The notes under the pieces are model-generated. The model was not told the DNA's origin. It saw only the letters and a list, made by a program, of their open reading frames with translations, and searched no databases. Source: Clostridia bacterium (lineage in GTDB: Bacteria > Bacillota > Peptococcia > DRI-13 > SV3-B141). From it: a stretch of 46,771 nt of DNA. Below, in pieces: positions 16,493 through 25,523 of the stretch. Within the stretch, counting starts at the first letter, position 1; each line of letters starts with the position of its first letter. The position numbers and the translations under genes are program-made. The DNA lies in the NCBI GenBank assembly GCA_018433015.1, contig JAHDSB010000102.1:1-46771 (forward strand), read 5' to 3'.

Positions 16493-17491
16493 TTATTTGA
16501 AAAAAGCAACCGGCTCAATATCAGCCATAGTCCTTAAGCCGGGACGGCCTCCAATAACTGCGGGAATAGCATTCACTATCATAGCACAGGTGGCAATATC
16601 ACCATTAACACCGTCTTTAACTACCATATCTATATCCGGTGCACCCTCAATAATTACCCGATCTTTTGATTCCGGCTCACCAATGGCAGCTCTGAATTTT
16701 AGAGTAATTAAAGGTTCTCCCTCCACATAGCAACGACCAATCTGTTCTACTCCCAAAACATCTCCGGCAGGAATTGTCATACTATCTGTTTTAACTTCTT
16801 CTTGAGCAATAACGGGATTTATAAGGTCTTCCGTCTTCTCATATTTCCAGCCCATTTTTGCCGCAACCATATGCATGGACTCGGTTAAACCTACATGACG
16901 TATGCTCCCCGCTTTGACCCTCCCCTGGAACTCTGCTACAGTAAGGCCTGCTCCGATTTTCTTTTGGAAAGGTATTCTGCGGAATTTAGCATCCTGTATC
17001 CTTTCCACAGTAATATTTTTAACATGGCGGCACACACCCGTCATGATTAAAGGTAGCAGATCCATCAAGAAACCCGGATTCACACCGGTTCCTAAAACAG
17101 ATACTTCTTTTTCTTGGGCTAATTTATCTATTTCTTGGGCTATCTCAGGTTTAGTACCCCAGGGATAGGATAACTCTTCACAGGTAGATACAATATTTAC
17201 TCCATATTGTAAGATTCCCGTAATTTGCTCCTTAATTTTTTCTAAACTGGAAACTGTAGTTAAGACTACTATATCCACATCTTTTTTTCCTAATAAACTT
17301 TCCACATCATCAGTAATAGTAACCCCTAATTTAGGTAACCCTGCTAATTCGCCCAGATCTTTCCCTACTTTCTGCGGGTCAATATCAATAGCTCCCACAA
17401 TCTCCAGTTCCGGCCTTTCTACTAAATACTGGGTTGCCTTCTGACCAATAGGCCCTAACCCGTACTGAACAACTCTCATTTTCTTTTGCAT
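16493..17491 (-). CDS. 2,4-diaminopentanoate dehydrogenase-like (DapB-fold) oxidoreductase
   Basis: A 332-aa NAD(P)-dependent oxidoreductase. The N-terminal Rossmann fold begins with VVQYGLGPIGQ and has AIDIDPQKVG at the second strand. The body resembles the DapB-related family that includes 2,4-diaminopentanoate dehydrogenase (Ord) of ornithine fermentation. The ribosome site is GAGGAGG. It is the last gene after the deacylase and the split permease, 46 bp beyond the permease stop. No ortAB or other ornithine-pathway gene is visible, so the substrate may be another amino acid freed by the deacylase. Confidence 0.75.
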   Translation of the reverse strand: MQKKMRVVQYGLGPIGQKATQYLVERPELEIVGAIDIDPQKVGKDLGELAGLPKLGVTITDDVESLLGKKDVDIVVLTTVSSLEKIKEQITGILQYGVNIVSTCEELSYPWGTKPEIAQEIDKLAQEKEVSVLGTGVNPGFLMDLLPLIMTGVCRHVKNITVERIQDAKFRRIPFQKKIGAGLTVAEFQGRVKAGSIRHVGLTESMHMVAAKMGWKYEKTEDLINPVIAQEEVKTDSMTIPAGDVLGVEQIGRCYVEGEPLITLKFRAAIGEPESKDRVIIEGAPDIDMVVKDGVNGDIATCAMIVNAIPAVIGGRPGLRTMADIEPVAFFK

Positions 17492-17537
17492 ATTTACATC
17501 CTCCTCATTTATATAAAAAATTTAATTTAAACCCTGT

Positions 17538-18605
17538 CTAAAAGAAGATCTTTTCTCCTATGAAAGCCCAAAAAATTATATATAGTAAGGCAGCCAAGGA
17601 TACTGCCCATCCTCCTATTAACATGGCTTTAAGGTTTTTAGAACGGGCTATTCCCATCTGACTAACCATATTGGCAGTAGGATAAACAGAAGTAGTAATT
17701 CTTGAAGCTGCAATTAACCCTATAGCCCACATTTCCATAGGCAACTCCATAGCTTTAACAGCGGGAGCAAATAGCTCATGGGTTATTTGAATCTGGGCTA
17801 CAGCTGCCCCATCAACTCCAAAAGCTCCTACGAAGGTTCCTACTAGCATTAAAAGCACCCTGCCACCTTTATCAAGTAATCCTAATAACACTTGAGAAAG
17901 GGCGGCAAAACCTCCACCAATTTGAATTAAGCCTAAAAGAGGATCCAATAAAATAAATAATAAGAACATGCCCGCCATATGTCCCATTCCTTTAACTAAG
18001 GCCTCAATAGTCTCATCTAACTTAAGTCGGGCAGAAAGCCCCGTTAACAGAGCCATAAAAAGCATAACTACCGGGACATAATCCGTTTTTTGTTTAGCAT
18101 ATATTCCATAGGCAATTGCTGCTAGAAAACCAATGACAAATATTAAAGTTGTGCGTTTATTTTCAGGGGTAGGTTCAAAAATTGCCAGCTTATCAACGTC
18201 TATATCTTCATACTTATCCCAATCTTCGGTATTTTTCTGTATTTTCAAGGCTGTAAAATAGATAACCATGAGCCAAATTAATCCAAACGGTAAAGCTGCC
18301 CACTTCATCATTTCCCAGTAAGAAAGACCCGTAACGCCTACAAGAGCAACTACAGGAGGTGTAAAGGGGCCCCAAATAAGGCCTGTTTCTCCAGCAGATT
18401 GAAATACAGCTCCTACTGTACTAGGAGTAATACCTGCAGCCGCCACCACAGGAATTATAATAGGTGCGATGATAGCATTTCCTCCTGCTAAAGTTCCTAA
18501 TAACCCACACACTATGGTAGAAGAAACAATAATAGATAAGATGGCTTTCTTTTTAGTATTTACGCCAATTTTTTTCACAATCCAGGCTACAATAGTTTGG
18601 GTCAC
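17538..18605 (-). CDS. NhaC-like permease, C-terminal part
   Basis: The 355-aa frame has about nine membrane segments and resembles the C-terminal four fifths of NhaC/GntP-like ion-transporter-superfamily permeases, with a GTLAGGNAIIAPIIIP re-entrant-type loop. The GTG start overlaps the TGA of the 85-aa frame upstream (GTGA) and no Shine-Dalgarno is spaced for it. Together the two frames make about 440 aa, the usual size for one such transporter. Restoring one G in the GGG run, or a lost GGAG repeat unit, joins them in frame. This may be a recent frameshift, a sequence error or a truly split protein. It lies in the deacylase operon, so it probably carries the deacylase substrate or product. 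Confidence 0.7.
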   Translation of the reverse strand: MTQTIVAWIVKKIGVNTKKKAILSIIVSSTIVCGLLGTLAGGNAIIAPIIIPVVAAAGITPSTVGAVFQSAGETGLIWGPFTPPVVALVGVTGLSYWEMMKWAALPFGLIWLMVIYFTALKIQKNTEDWDKYEDIDVDKLAIFEPTPENKRTTLIFVIGFLAAIAYGIYAKQKTDYVPVVMLFMALLTGLSARLKLDETIEALVKGMGHMAGMFLLFILLDPLLGLIQIGGGFAALSQVLLGLLDKGGRVLLMLVGTFVGAFGVDGAAVAQIQITHELFAPAVKAMELPMEMWAIGLIAASRITTSVYPTANMVSQMGIARSKNLKAMLIGGWAVSLAALLYIIFWAFIGEKIFF

Positions 18606-18859
18606 TCCCGAGTCATGACCATGCCCAGACCACTTCCCAGCATAATGATTAGACCTATCTTACCTAAAAAGGAACCTAAAGCTGCTGTCAATAGGGTTGC
18701 AAAAGTAGCTGGAGTTTGCCCCGTCAAAACAAAACCAACTGCAACTCCTCCTAATACAGCTGTAATTGTTTTATAACCTAGGAACACAAGGATCAGATAT
18801 ACTAGTAGCGGTAATAAGGCCCATAACGAAGGGTTTTCTATTAAAGCATAACTTCCCAT
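18602..18859 (-). CDS. NhaC-like permease, N-terminal part
   Basis: The 85-aa frame has two or three hydrophobic helices and ends GSGLGMVMTRE, at the point where the next frame picks up the family sequence (VTQTIVAWIVKKIGV). It has a good ribosome site (AAGGAGG) and starts 3 bp after the deacylase stop. On its own it is too short for a transporter of this family. It is best read as the front part of the downstream frame. Confidence 0.7.
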   Translation of the reverse strand: MGSYALIENPSLWALLPLLVYLILVFLGYKTITAVLGGVAVGFVLTGQTPATFATLLTAALGSFLGKIGLIIMLGSGLGMVMTRE

Positions 18860-18862
18860 ATA

Positions 18863-20449
18863 TTAGTCCTCCTTGTTCTTTAATAAAACTCTTCCGGGAT
18901 ATGCATCGGTTTGTTTTCCATTAAGAATGACCGGTTCTCCTGCCACTAAAACATGTTTTATTCCTACGGGCTTAACAAAAGGCTCTGTAAATGTGGCAAT
19001 ATCTGCTATATTCTGGGGATCAAAAATCACCAGATCCGCCCTATAGTTTTCCTTTAAAATACCTCTATCCTTAAAACCCATAATGCTTGCCGGTAAACCA
19101 GTCATTTTATATACGGCTTCTTCCAAATCCATCCCATAATCCCTTGCTTTTTTGAGAACCCGTGGGAATGTTCCGAAGCTCCGAGGATGGGGTTTTCCCT
19201 GATTTTCTTCGCTATAGCTAAAAGCATATCCATCACTGCCCACAGCAATATGCTTTTCTTGTAAAATAGCTTTTACATCCTCTTCATCCATAGAATAATA
19301 TAAGGCTTTGGCCGTACCTTTTGTTATGTTTAGAATTCTCACTACTGTCTCTCCATAACTTAAATTTAATTCTCTACTTATTTCTGCTATGGTCTTGCTT
19401 TCCCAAGAACTACAAGCTTTTCCTCCACAAGAAAAAACTACTCTCTCAGCTCCTCCCCTCCTTTCCATTTCCTGCTCAATTTCAACTAATACTTCTTTTG
19501 CCCTGGTTCCATTTATGGTTTGTAGCATACTACTTACCCCACCTGCTTGGGCCCATTTAGGTACTAGGGCTGATAAATATGTGGATGATGCTCTATATGG
19601 ATATTGATCACACCACATATCAACGCCCTCCCCGCGGGCCTTTTTAATTAGCTCCAACAATTCTGAAGCCCTACCCCACTGGTTTTTTCCCATTAATTTT
19701 AGATGGGATATTTCTATACGAGCACCAGAAACCTTTCCTACCTCTATCATTTCCTCTATGGCCTGAAAAACCGTATCACTTTCTCCCCGAATATGTACGG
19801 AAAATACTGCTTCATGTTTAGCAATAATATGAGCTAACTCTATTAATTCTTCGGTAGCACTAAAGCTTCCCGGAGGATAGATTAAACCTGCCGACAACCC
19901 CCAAGCCCCTGCTGCAAGTTCTTCAGCTAATTTTTCTTTTAATAAGGCAAGTTCCCTACTATTGGGTGCTCGATTATCAAAACCCATAACAAAAAGGCGT
20001 AATGCTCCATGGCCGATCTGAGGAGCACAATTAATGGAAAGCTTTTTTTTATTCAAGACCTCTGCATACTCAGTTAAGTTGGTAAAATTCCACTCCGCTG
20101 TGTCTACACCAGGTAATAGTGGGGCTACATATTTTTTCAATTCGCCCAGTGTATCATCCTTATTAGGTACCATAGATATACCACAGCATCCGGTTACTTC
20201 TGTAGTTACGCCTTGAAATACTTTACTTTCCGAGCGTTCATTAACTAAAAATGAACAATCTGAATGGCTGTGTATATCTATAAAACCAGGTGTTATTGCT
20301 AATCCATTTATATCGATTTTATGGCGCCCCTCAGGTAATTCTTGTGCTATTCCTTTAATCTTATTCCCCTTTATACCTAGGGAAGCTGTATACGGTTTCT
20401 TACCAGTTCCATCAACGATCATTCCATTACACAGGACAATATCGTACAT
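18863..20449 (-). CDS. N-acyl-D-amino-acid deacylase (D-aminoacylase family)
   Basis: The 528-aa amidohydrolase-superfamily enzyme has the metal motif PGFIDIHSHSD near residue 55, a TGCCG cysteine element near residue 95 that matches the bridging Cys of D-aminoacylases, the later HIRGES and EISHLK histidines, and VGSDGYAF with the catalytic Asp. It hydrolyses N-acyl-D-amino acids, or a dihydropyrimidinase-like amide, to free amino acid and acid. The ribosome site is GGAGGTG. It forms a leftward operon with the permease and the Ord-like dehydrogenase, suggesting uptake, deacylation and oxidation of one compound. Confidence 0.87.
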   Translation of the reverse strand: MYDIVLCNGMIVDGTGKKPYTASLGIKGNKIKGIAQELPEGRHKIDINGLAITPGFIDIHSHSDCSFLVNERSESKVFQGVTTEVTGCCGISMVPNKDDTLGELKKYVAPLLPGVDTAEWNFTNLTEYAEVLNKKKLSINCAPQIGHGALRLFVMGFDNRAPNSRELALLKEKLAEELAAGAWGLSAGLIYPPGSFSATEELIELAHIIAKHEAVFSVHIRGESDTVFQAIEEMIEVGKVSGARIEISHLKLMGKNQWGRASELLELIKKARGEGVDMWCDQYPYRASSTYLSALVPKWAQAGGVSSMLQTINGTRAKEVLVEIEQEMERRGGAERVVFSCGGKACSSWESKTIAEISRELNLSYGETVVRILNITKGTAKALYYSMDEEDVKAILQEKHIAVGSDGYAFSYSEENQGKPHPRSFGTFPRVLKKARDYGMDLEEAVYKMTGLPASIMGFKDRGILKENYRADLVIFDPQNIADIATFTEPFVKPVGIKHVLVAGEPVILNGKQTDAYPGRVLLKNKED

Positions 20450-20560
20450 TGTTAATCACCTCCGTAAATTTCTCTCCTTTCCTCCGGGATGTGCTGCTTC
20501 GTTTTATTGTCGTTAAATAGCCATGACAGTTATTACAACTACTAATAAAGGTTGCTGTTA

Positions 20561-21895
20561 TCACCTCCCATCCCTTTCGTACTCACATGTCTCATTAAAG
20601 TTAACCACATATAGCGCTCGGGGACGTCCTATTTTATAAGGTTGCTCCTTACCTACTATCTTGGCATAGTTATTATCAAGGAGTTTTTTTACTATTCTTT
20701 CACAATTTCTTTGACTAACTTCAAGATAAGTTGCTAATTCTGTTGTAGAAAAAGGTTTATATTTATTTAACTTCAAGAACTCTTGGATTTTACTAAGATT
20801 TACAATACCTAGACCAGTTTTTTTAGCTACGCCAATATATTTTATATTGTCCGTTTTTAACTCGAATTTTTTCCGGTCTTTATTTAAAGGGCCAATTACT
20901 TCTTTTTCACCGGACACAATAAAGCCACAATTTCCACCGGTTTCTTTGGCAAGATCAATAGCAATTTTGGCATTGTTTTCCGCTTCCTTTACCGTTAAAC
21001 CTAAACCAAAACCTACACTTATACTAAAGTTGGCATTGTCTTGAATATTAGGGATTATAGAAAGCTCTTTGTATCTATTAGTTATATATTCTAAGCCCCT
21101 TCGCGTCATATACATAATAAATGAATCAGGACCAAAAAATTGTACAGAGGCATTAATTCTCTCACTAAATTTTACCAGTTCATGGTATAATTGTTCCATT
21201 GCTTTTTTTCGTTTTATTTCATCACTGTCATCTATAAAAATATATCCTACTGTGATTTGCATTCCTTTGTGGAAATTTAATTCACCAATTGATACTGCTT
21301 TTTTTAGAGCATAGCGTACATTTTTTTCCGGTATAGGAGCTCTAAAACATGTCATACCTAACTCTTGCAGTCTCTGTTGAATTGCAGCAATAGTAGTTAT
21401 AGCAATATCGGTTTTCCCTTCCTGCCATAATTTATAATGGAAATTAACATAATCCTCCGTATTAAACTCTATGATATCTCCCTGAATAATATTGCAAAAA
21501 TCTTTTACATATACATCCAGAGAATTAATACCTACTTCCTTTAAGACACAATTTACTGAAGAGGCTTCCGGTATATCAACTGATAATCTGATTTTGTTTT
21601 GTCCTTTGATTCTATACTGTAGATATAACAGGGCTAAGGCAAAATTATAGTCATCCCATTTAACATATACAGCAGGTTCCTTTTTTCTGTTAAGTTCTTT
21701 CCTTGATAAATAATAGGGTATGGGTCCTGTAAAAAAAAGAACATCAAAACTCTCCGCCTCTCTAACAAGAGCGGGACACTCTTCAGGGACCTGATATGTA
21801 TAGGAAGTTATTAATAGTTCCGGCATCTCCGTCGCTATTTTTAATGCTTTTGGAATAAAATTGCGAGATCCAAAAGCGCCCACCCGTATAATCAT
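20561..21895 (-). CDS. Regulator with a degenerate cyclase-like domain and a winged HTH
   Basis: This 444-aa protein has no confident family name from me. Residues about 1-170 look like a ligand-binding domain. Residues about 205-340 resemble a GGDEF/cyclase-like fold (VTVGYIFIDDSDEIKRKK, then SISVGFGLG) without a GGDEF motif. The C-terminus holds a winged helix (FSTTELATYLEVSQRNCERI). It lies directly upstream of the deacylase gene on the same strand, 111 bp away, and probably controls it. Confidence 0.65.
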   Translation of the reverse strand: MIIRVGAFGSRNFIPKALKIATEMPELLITSYTYQVPEECPALVREAESFDVLFFTGPIPYYLSRKELNRKKEPAVYVKWDDYNFALALLYLQYRIKGQNKIRLSVDIPEASSVNCVLKEVGINSLDVYVKDFCNIIQGDIIEFNTEDYVNFHYKLWQEGKTDIAITTIAAIQQRLQELGMTCFRAPIPEKNVRYALKKAVSIGELNFHKGMQITVGYIFIDDSDEIKRKKAMEQLYHELVKFSERINASVQFFGPDSFIMYMTRRGLEYITNRYKELSIIPNIQDNANFSISVGFGLGLTVKEAENNAKIAIDLAKETGGNCGFIVSGEKEVIGPLNKDRKKFELKTDNIKYIGVAKKTGLGIVNLSKIQEFLKLNKYKPFSTTELATYLEVSQRNCERIVKKLLDNNYAKIVGKEQPYKIGRPRALYVVNFNETCEYERDGR

Positions 21896-22045
21896 AGCTG
21901 ATAGTTCTCCCTTATTTTAGCTATACTTTTTGCATTTTCTCTATTTTCTCTATATTGCTAATATATCAAAATATTAGTATATTCACAACCCTGTCTTTAG
22001 AGTTTTCTAAAATATAAAAAAAATTATATTTCTTTTTTAAACAAT

Positions 22046-22086
22046 AAAAAAGGGTAGGGAAATATTCATTCCTTTCTACCCTTTTT
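22046..22086 (-). terminator. Terminator of the Dph6-like gene
   Basis: AAAAAGGGTAG pairs with CTACCCTTTTT, with further pairing inside. It lies about 20 bp past the stop of the leftward PP-loop gene and is followed by a T-run on the minus strand. Confidence 0.8.
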
Positions 22087-22106
22087 CTAACGCCTTATTC
22101 AGAGTA

Positions 22107-22763
22107 TTATATTTCCAATTCATAATCTAACATACAATAATTAAGAACATTAATGATTCCTTTTTTCTTTAACTTTAGAGCATCCTTAAAAATTGGGCCC
22201 TCAGTTACAACTGTATGGAACTCTCCCTTTTCTCCGCAGGGATCTATTCCTAACTCAATAAATTCCTCAATCAAATTTTTATCAAAAACTCTTCCCAGGT
22301 AACTTTGGGGTATAACATTAAGATTAACGGAAATAATTAAAGATTTAAAACCTAAATCAACAAACTTTTCTATTATCTTTCTCCGTTCTTCTTGCCATAG
22401 GGGGTGATAAACCTCTATCTTCGTATGACTGCAGGTTTCAATAACCCACTGTCTGTTTTCTTCTATATCAATATTTCCAAATATACCCATTTCAACGCCT
22501 TGAGACTCTAAGTAACTCATATTTCTTTTAAATACATCTTCATAATTGTTCCAAGTTGCTTGTCCATAAATAACCTTCATATTTAATAATTCCCCATACT
22601 TCTTAATAATTTCCGGTCTTAATCCATGACTTCTTGACCTAGTTCCATCTTCCTTAAACATAGTAAATAAATATTCTACATTAATTCCCTTTTCCAGTGC
22701 TTTATATAGTGAAAGACAGGAATCCTTACCTCCGCTCCACGAACAAAACGCTATTTTCTGCAA
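22107..22763 (-). CDS. Dph6-like PP-loop ATP pyrophosphatase (diphthine-ammonia ligase family)
   Basis: The 218-aa protein has the PP-loop SGGKDS at residues about 10-15 and the family segments IFGNIDIEENRQW and GEKGEFHTVV near the C-terminus. In eukaryotes and archaea the family makes diphthamide; in bacteria, which lack diphthamide, the role is unknown and an amide-forming or thiolation reaction is likely. The start is TTG: the codon just before it is TAG, and GAGAGGATG serves as ribosome site. It is a single gene between strong terminators. Confidence 0.82.
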   Translation of the reverse strand: MQKIAFCSWSGGKDSCLSLYKALEKGINVEYLFTMFKEDGTRSRSHGLRPEIIKKYGELLNMKVIYGQATWNNYEDVFKRNMSYLESQGVEMGIFGNIDIEENRQWVIETCSHTKIEVYHPLWQEERRKIIEKFVDLGFKSLIISVNLNVIPQSYLGRVFDKNLIEEFIELGIDPCGEKGEFHTVVTEGPIFKDALKLKKKGIINVLNYCMLDYELEI

Positions 22764-22824
22764 CTACAATCATCCTCTCTCCCACTACTTATCTATAGAA
22801 AATATTATACAATATAAAATACTA

Positions 22825-22871
22825 AAGCCCTGGGCAAATCAGAAACTTTTTCCTGATATTGCCCAGGGCTT
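22825..22871. terminator. Hairpin upstream of the Dph6-like gene
   Basis: AAGCCCTGGGC pairs perfectly with GCCCAGGGCTT, with an inner ATCAG/CTGAT stem. It is a second stop signal after the diguanylate cyclase gene on the minus strand. Confidence 0.65.
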
Positions 22872-22939
22872 ATATATTTTAGTAAATATGTAATTTGCTG
22901 CAACAAGCAATTATTCTTTATAGTTTATATACATATCAT

Positions 22940-22978
22940 AAAAAGCTATGCACCTCTCAGAGCGTGACATAGCTTTTT
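22940..22978 (-). terminator. Terminator overlapping the diguanylate cyclase stop
   Basis: AAAAAGCTATG pairs with CATAGCTTTTT. The right arm overlaps the last codons of the cyclase gene. Confidence 0.7.
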
Positions 22979-23648
22979 AATTATCAACAACGGTAACTAT
23001 GGAATTCTTCTTCTCTTTAGCTTTATATAAGGCTTCATCAGCAACTCTCACAAATTGTTCCATGTTAACATCTGCCCCTTCTTTCATAGAGGCTATACCA
23101 ACGCTTACAGTTATTCTACACTTAACATCCTGATAAGTAAAAACGTAATCTTCAACTACTTTTCTAATCCTGTCAGCAATTTTAAAAGCTTCTTTTGCAC
23201 AAGTTTGGGGAAGTATTATAGCAAATTCTTCCCCACCCCAGCGACTAATTATGTCATTACTTCTTGTATTATTCTGCAAAATTTCTGCGAACTGCTGTAG
23301 TACCTGATCTCCTACAATATGACCGTATGTATCATTTGTGTTTTTAAAATTATCAATATCCATTAGAATTAGGGATACCGGATCTTTAATCCTTAGCTTA
23401 GGTAACTTTGTATAAAAATATCTTCTATTGCGCAAACCAGTTAAAGTATCCGTATTTACCTGTAGATATAATTGTTTGATTAAAAAACCACTGATTATAA
23501 ATCCTACCATTTGAATGACAATAAATATTGTCCATATTAAACCCCGATTATGGGGACAATGTCCGGTTATTTTAAATGTTATAAAAAATAAGACTAATCC
23601 CACCGATAAAAAAATTAACGAGGCATATTTATAGATTTTATCTTTCAT
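22977..23648 (-). CDS. Membrane-bound diguanylate cyclase (GGDEF)
   Basis: The 223-aa protein starts with two hydrophobic helices (residues about 8-25 and 37-57) and continues with a GGDEF domain. The active loop reads RWGGEEF; the Mg-binding MDIDNFKNTND and the TDTLTGLRNRR entry motif are intact, so it should make cyclic di-GMP. No inhibitory RxxD is visible in the usual place, five residues before GGEEF. I chose ATG 23648, preceded by AAAGGGTGAC; the frame extends to 23681 without a ribosome site. With no extra sensor domain, the membrane helices may sense. Confidence 0.88.
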   Translation of the reverse strand: MKDKIYKYASLIFLSVGLVLFFITFKITGHCPHNRGLIWTIFIVIQMVGFIISGFLIKQLYLQVNTDTLTGLRNRRYFYTKLPKLRIKDPVSLILMDIDNFKNTNDTYGHIVGDQVLQQFAEILQNNTRSNDIISRWGGEEFAIILPQTCAKEAFKIADRIRKVVEDYVFTYQDVKCRITVSVGIASMKEGADVNMEQFVRVADEALYKAKEKKNSIVTVVDN

Positions 23649-23832
23649 GTAAGTCACCCTTTTGATCAAACCTAATAACAAAACTTATGTATTGATCCGA
23701 TAACTTTGACTCCTAATAATAAATATAATTGTACATCATAATTATGCTAGTTGCAAATAATTATTATATGCATACAGCCAATTATTCGAATCATTAAAGT
23801 TGTATAAAGTATTTCAGTAGGGAGTGAAGTAA

Positions 23833-24207
23833 ATGATAATAGATAATAAAGCTATCGGTCAAAGAATTAGAGAGAAAAGGAAGTGTCTTCACCTTACACG
23901 AGAAGAGTTTGCAGAGATAATAGGACTTTCAGATTACTATATAGGGCAACTGGAGCGCGGAGAAAGACAAATGAGCCTCCCTGTATTAGTTAAGATTACT
24001 AACTGCCTACATATGTCTTTAGATTACCTTATTTTCGGAAAGAATCCTAATAATTCCTCTTATATTCATGATGGCCCTAATATTTATGAAACATATGAAA
24101 ATACTAAAGATAAAGAAATTATTTATTTACTACAAGAATGTTCTCCGAAAGAATTAGAGTTAATCAAAAAATTAATAAGGACCATACTCCCCTATGTTAG
24201 CAAATAA
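23833..24207 (+). CDS. XRE-family HTH regulator
   Basis: A 124-aa regulator with a Cro/C1-type helix-turn-helix in residues about 8-66 (LTREEFAEIIGLSDYYIGQLERGER). A short helical tail follows, of the kind that mediates dimerisation or binds a small effector. The ribosome site is GGGAGTGA. It is followed 110 bp later by a small gene of unknown function on the same strand. Target unknown; autoregulation is usual for such proteins. Confidence 0.85.
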   Translation: MIIDNKAIGQRIREKRKCLHLTREEFAEIIGLSDYYIGQLERGERQMSLPVLVKITNCLHMSLDYLIFGKNPNNSSYIHDGPNIYETYENTKDKEIIYLLQECSPKELELIKKLIRTILPYVSK

Positions 24208-24317
24208 ATTAATTTTAATAAGATCTTTAAACAAGCTCTTGAAACTGCAGCCCCTCTTCAGCTACTATTTATCAACAAGTTTATAAAATAATTTTAATAT
24301 TAAGAAGGAGGCTGTTT

Positions 24318-24617
24318 ATGCTGAAAGATATAAATCATCTCATAAACGAAATTACTAATGAAAGGATCTCGGAAATTGCCAATGATATTTTTCGCTCAGA
24401 TGAAAAATGTAAAAAAGCAACTCAAGAAGTAATCTCAACCTATATATCCCTTGAAAAGTTACTCCCTCAGGAATCTAAAAAGAATTTATATGATTATGAA
24501 GATGCTATTGGGTTAAAAGAAAGTGTCGTCTATAAAGCACTTTACAAGCAAGGTATAAAAGATGTCCTTAGAATTGCCGCCTTATATAACAACTTAATTA
24601 AAAAAAATGATAAATAA
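24318..24617 (+). CDS. Small helical protein, DUF6809-like
   Basis: A 99-aa, highly charged all-helical protein with no membrane segment or enzyme motif. Its pattern of a charged N-terminus, a YEDAIGLKESV mid segment and a closing KDVLRIAALY helix resembles DUF6809-type proteins found beside XRE regulators in Clostridia; that match is by impression only. A strong AAGGAGG ribosome site shows it is expressed. Function unknown. Confidence 0.6.
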   Translation: MLKDINHLINEITNERISEIANDIFRSDEKCKKATQEVISTYISLEKLLPQESKKNLYDYEDAIGLKESVVYKALYKQGIKDVLRIAALYNNLIKKNDK

Positions 24618-24680
24618 AACGAAAAAAGCCATGCTGTAATTCAGGTATATCCTGTAATTACTGCATGACTTTTTTCGTTC
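24617..24680. terminator. Bidirectional terminator
   Basis: A long stem is built from ACGAAAAAAGCCATGC and its near complement. It lies between the small rightward gene and the leftward mini-thioredoxin gene and closely resembles the hairpin at 28618-28669. Confidence 0.78.
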
Positions 24681-24708
24681 AAACAGCTATAAAAACATAT
24701 ACATGCAC

Positions 24709-24942
24709 CTAGTTTTCCAGATGTTTTTTTATATCTGCAACTGCTGGAACTCTTCCCGTTACTTTAACTTTACCATCAACTACCAGAGCAGGTGTTTTCA
24801 TTACTCCCAAGGCCATAATATCTTTGATTTCTTCAACTTTTTCAATGGTAGCCTCAATTCCTAACTCTTTTACAGCCTCCTTAACATTAGCTTCTAACCT
24901 TTTACAGTTGGCACAACCTGAACCCAGAACTTTAATAATCAT
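24709..24942 (-). CDS. Mini-thioredoxin (redox-active disulfide protein 2 family)
   Basis: A 77-aa thioredoxin-fold protein with the redox pair CANC at residues 10-13 and the cis-Pro loop MKTPALVVDGKV. Family members are small archaeal and clostridial glutaredoxin-like proteins. It closes a leftward cassette of three permease genes, an arrangement often seen with ArsP-type permeases. It may reduce a disulfide or metalloid for export; that is inference. The ribosome site is CAGGAGG. Confidence 0.85.
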   Translation of the reverse strand: MIIKVLGSGCANCKRLEANVKEAVKELGIEATIEKVEEIKDIMALGVMKTPALVVDGKVKVTGRVPAVADIKKHLEN

Positions 24943-24992
24943 TTTATATTACCTCCTGTTAATTAATAATTATATTTTACTACTTATATCTA

Positions 24993-25523
24993 CTACAGTA
25001 TTTCAGCATTTTTATATATCTTTTTCACTTCTTCTTCAGGCAGATAGGAAGATAAAATATAAGCAATTAAAATGATGCCAGGTATATCGATACACAATCT
25101 AGTAAGAGCAAAAGTTGATCCTAAAGATGATAGTTCAAACAAAAACATGGGAATTTTGGTAGTAGACCATGCACCAATAAAAATAAGTACATTAGTAAAT
25201 TTAACACCTTTTTTCATGAAAACAGCTGCTATGGGAAAAGCCCCATACAAGGGACCAGCTGCCGCAGACCCTAACAAAATAGCTAATATAATTCCCTTTA
25301 AACCTGACTTTTCCCCCATATATTTTACCATGGTTTCTCTAGGCACCCATATATCTAGGAGACCTAACAGTATGAAAACAGGTGGTATAACCAGGGCCAT
25401 TTCTTTCAAACTATATCCTGTAATATTTAGTGCTTTAATTCCCGTATCTCTGGCAAAGATAATCATAATAACCATAATAACAGCAGTCATCAGAAATAAT
25501 TTATATCTTTTTAGTAAGTTCAC
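24993..25523 (-). CDS. ArsP/DUF318-like permease, second half-size subunit
   Basis: The 176-aa protein has about five membrane helices and resembles one half of a DUF318/ArsP_1 permease. Its GTG start overlaps the TGA of the upstream permease gene (GTGA), and a GGTGG sits five bases upstream, so translation is coupled. With its neighbour it probably forms a heterodimeric transporter. Cargo unknown; thiol or metalloid compounds are suggested by the mini-thioredoxin downstream. Confidence 0.75.
   Translation of the reverse strand: MNLLKRYKLFLMTAVIMVIMIIFARDTGIKALNITGYSLKEMALVIPPVFILLGLLDIWVPRETMVKYMGEKSGLKGIILAILLGSAAAGPLYGAFPIAAVFMKKGVKFTNVLIFIGAWSTTKIPMFLFELSSLGSTFALTRLCIDIPGIILIAYILSSYLPEEEVKKIYKNAEIL

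Noticed and set aside
19321-19607. Frames on the + strand opposite the D-aminoacylase gene
   Set aside because: They are antisense shadows with no protein-like composition or ribosome site.
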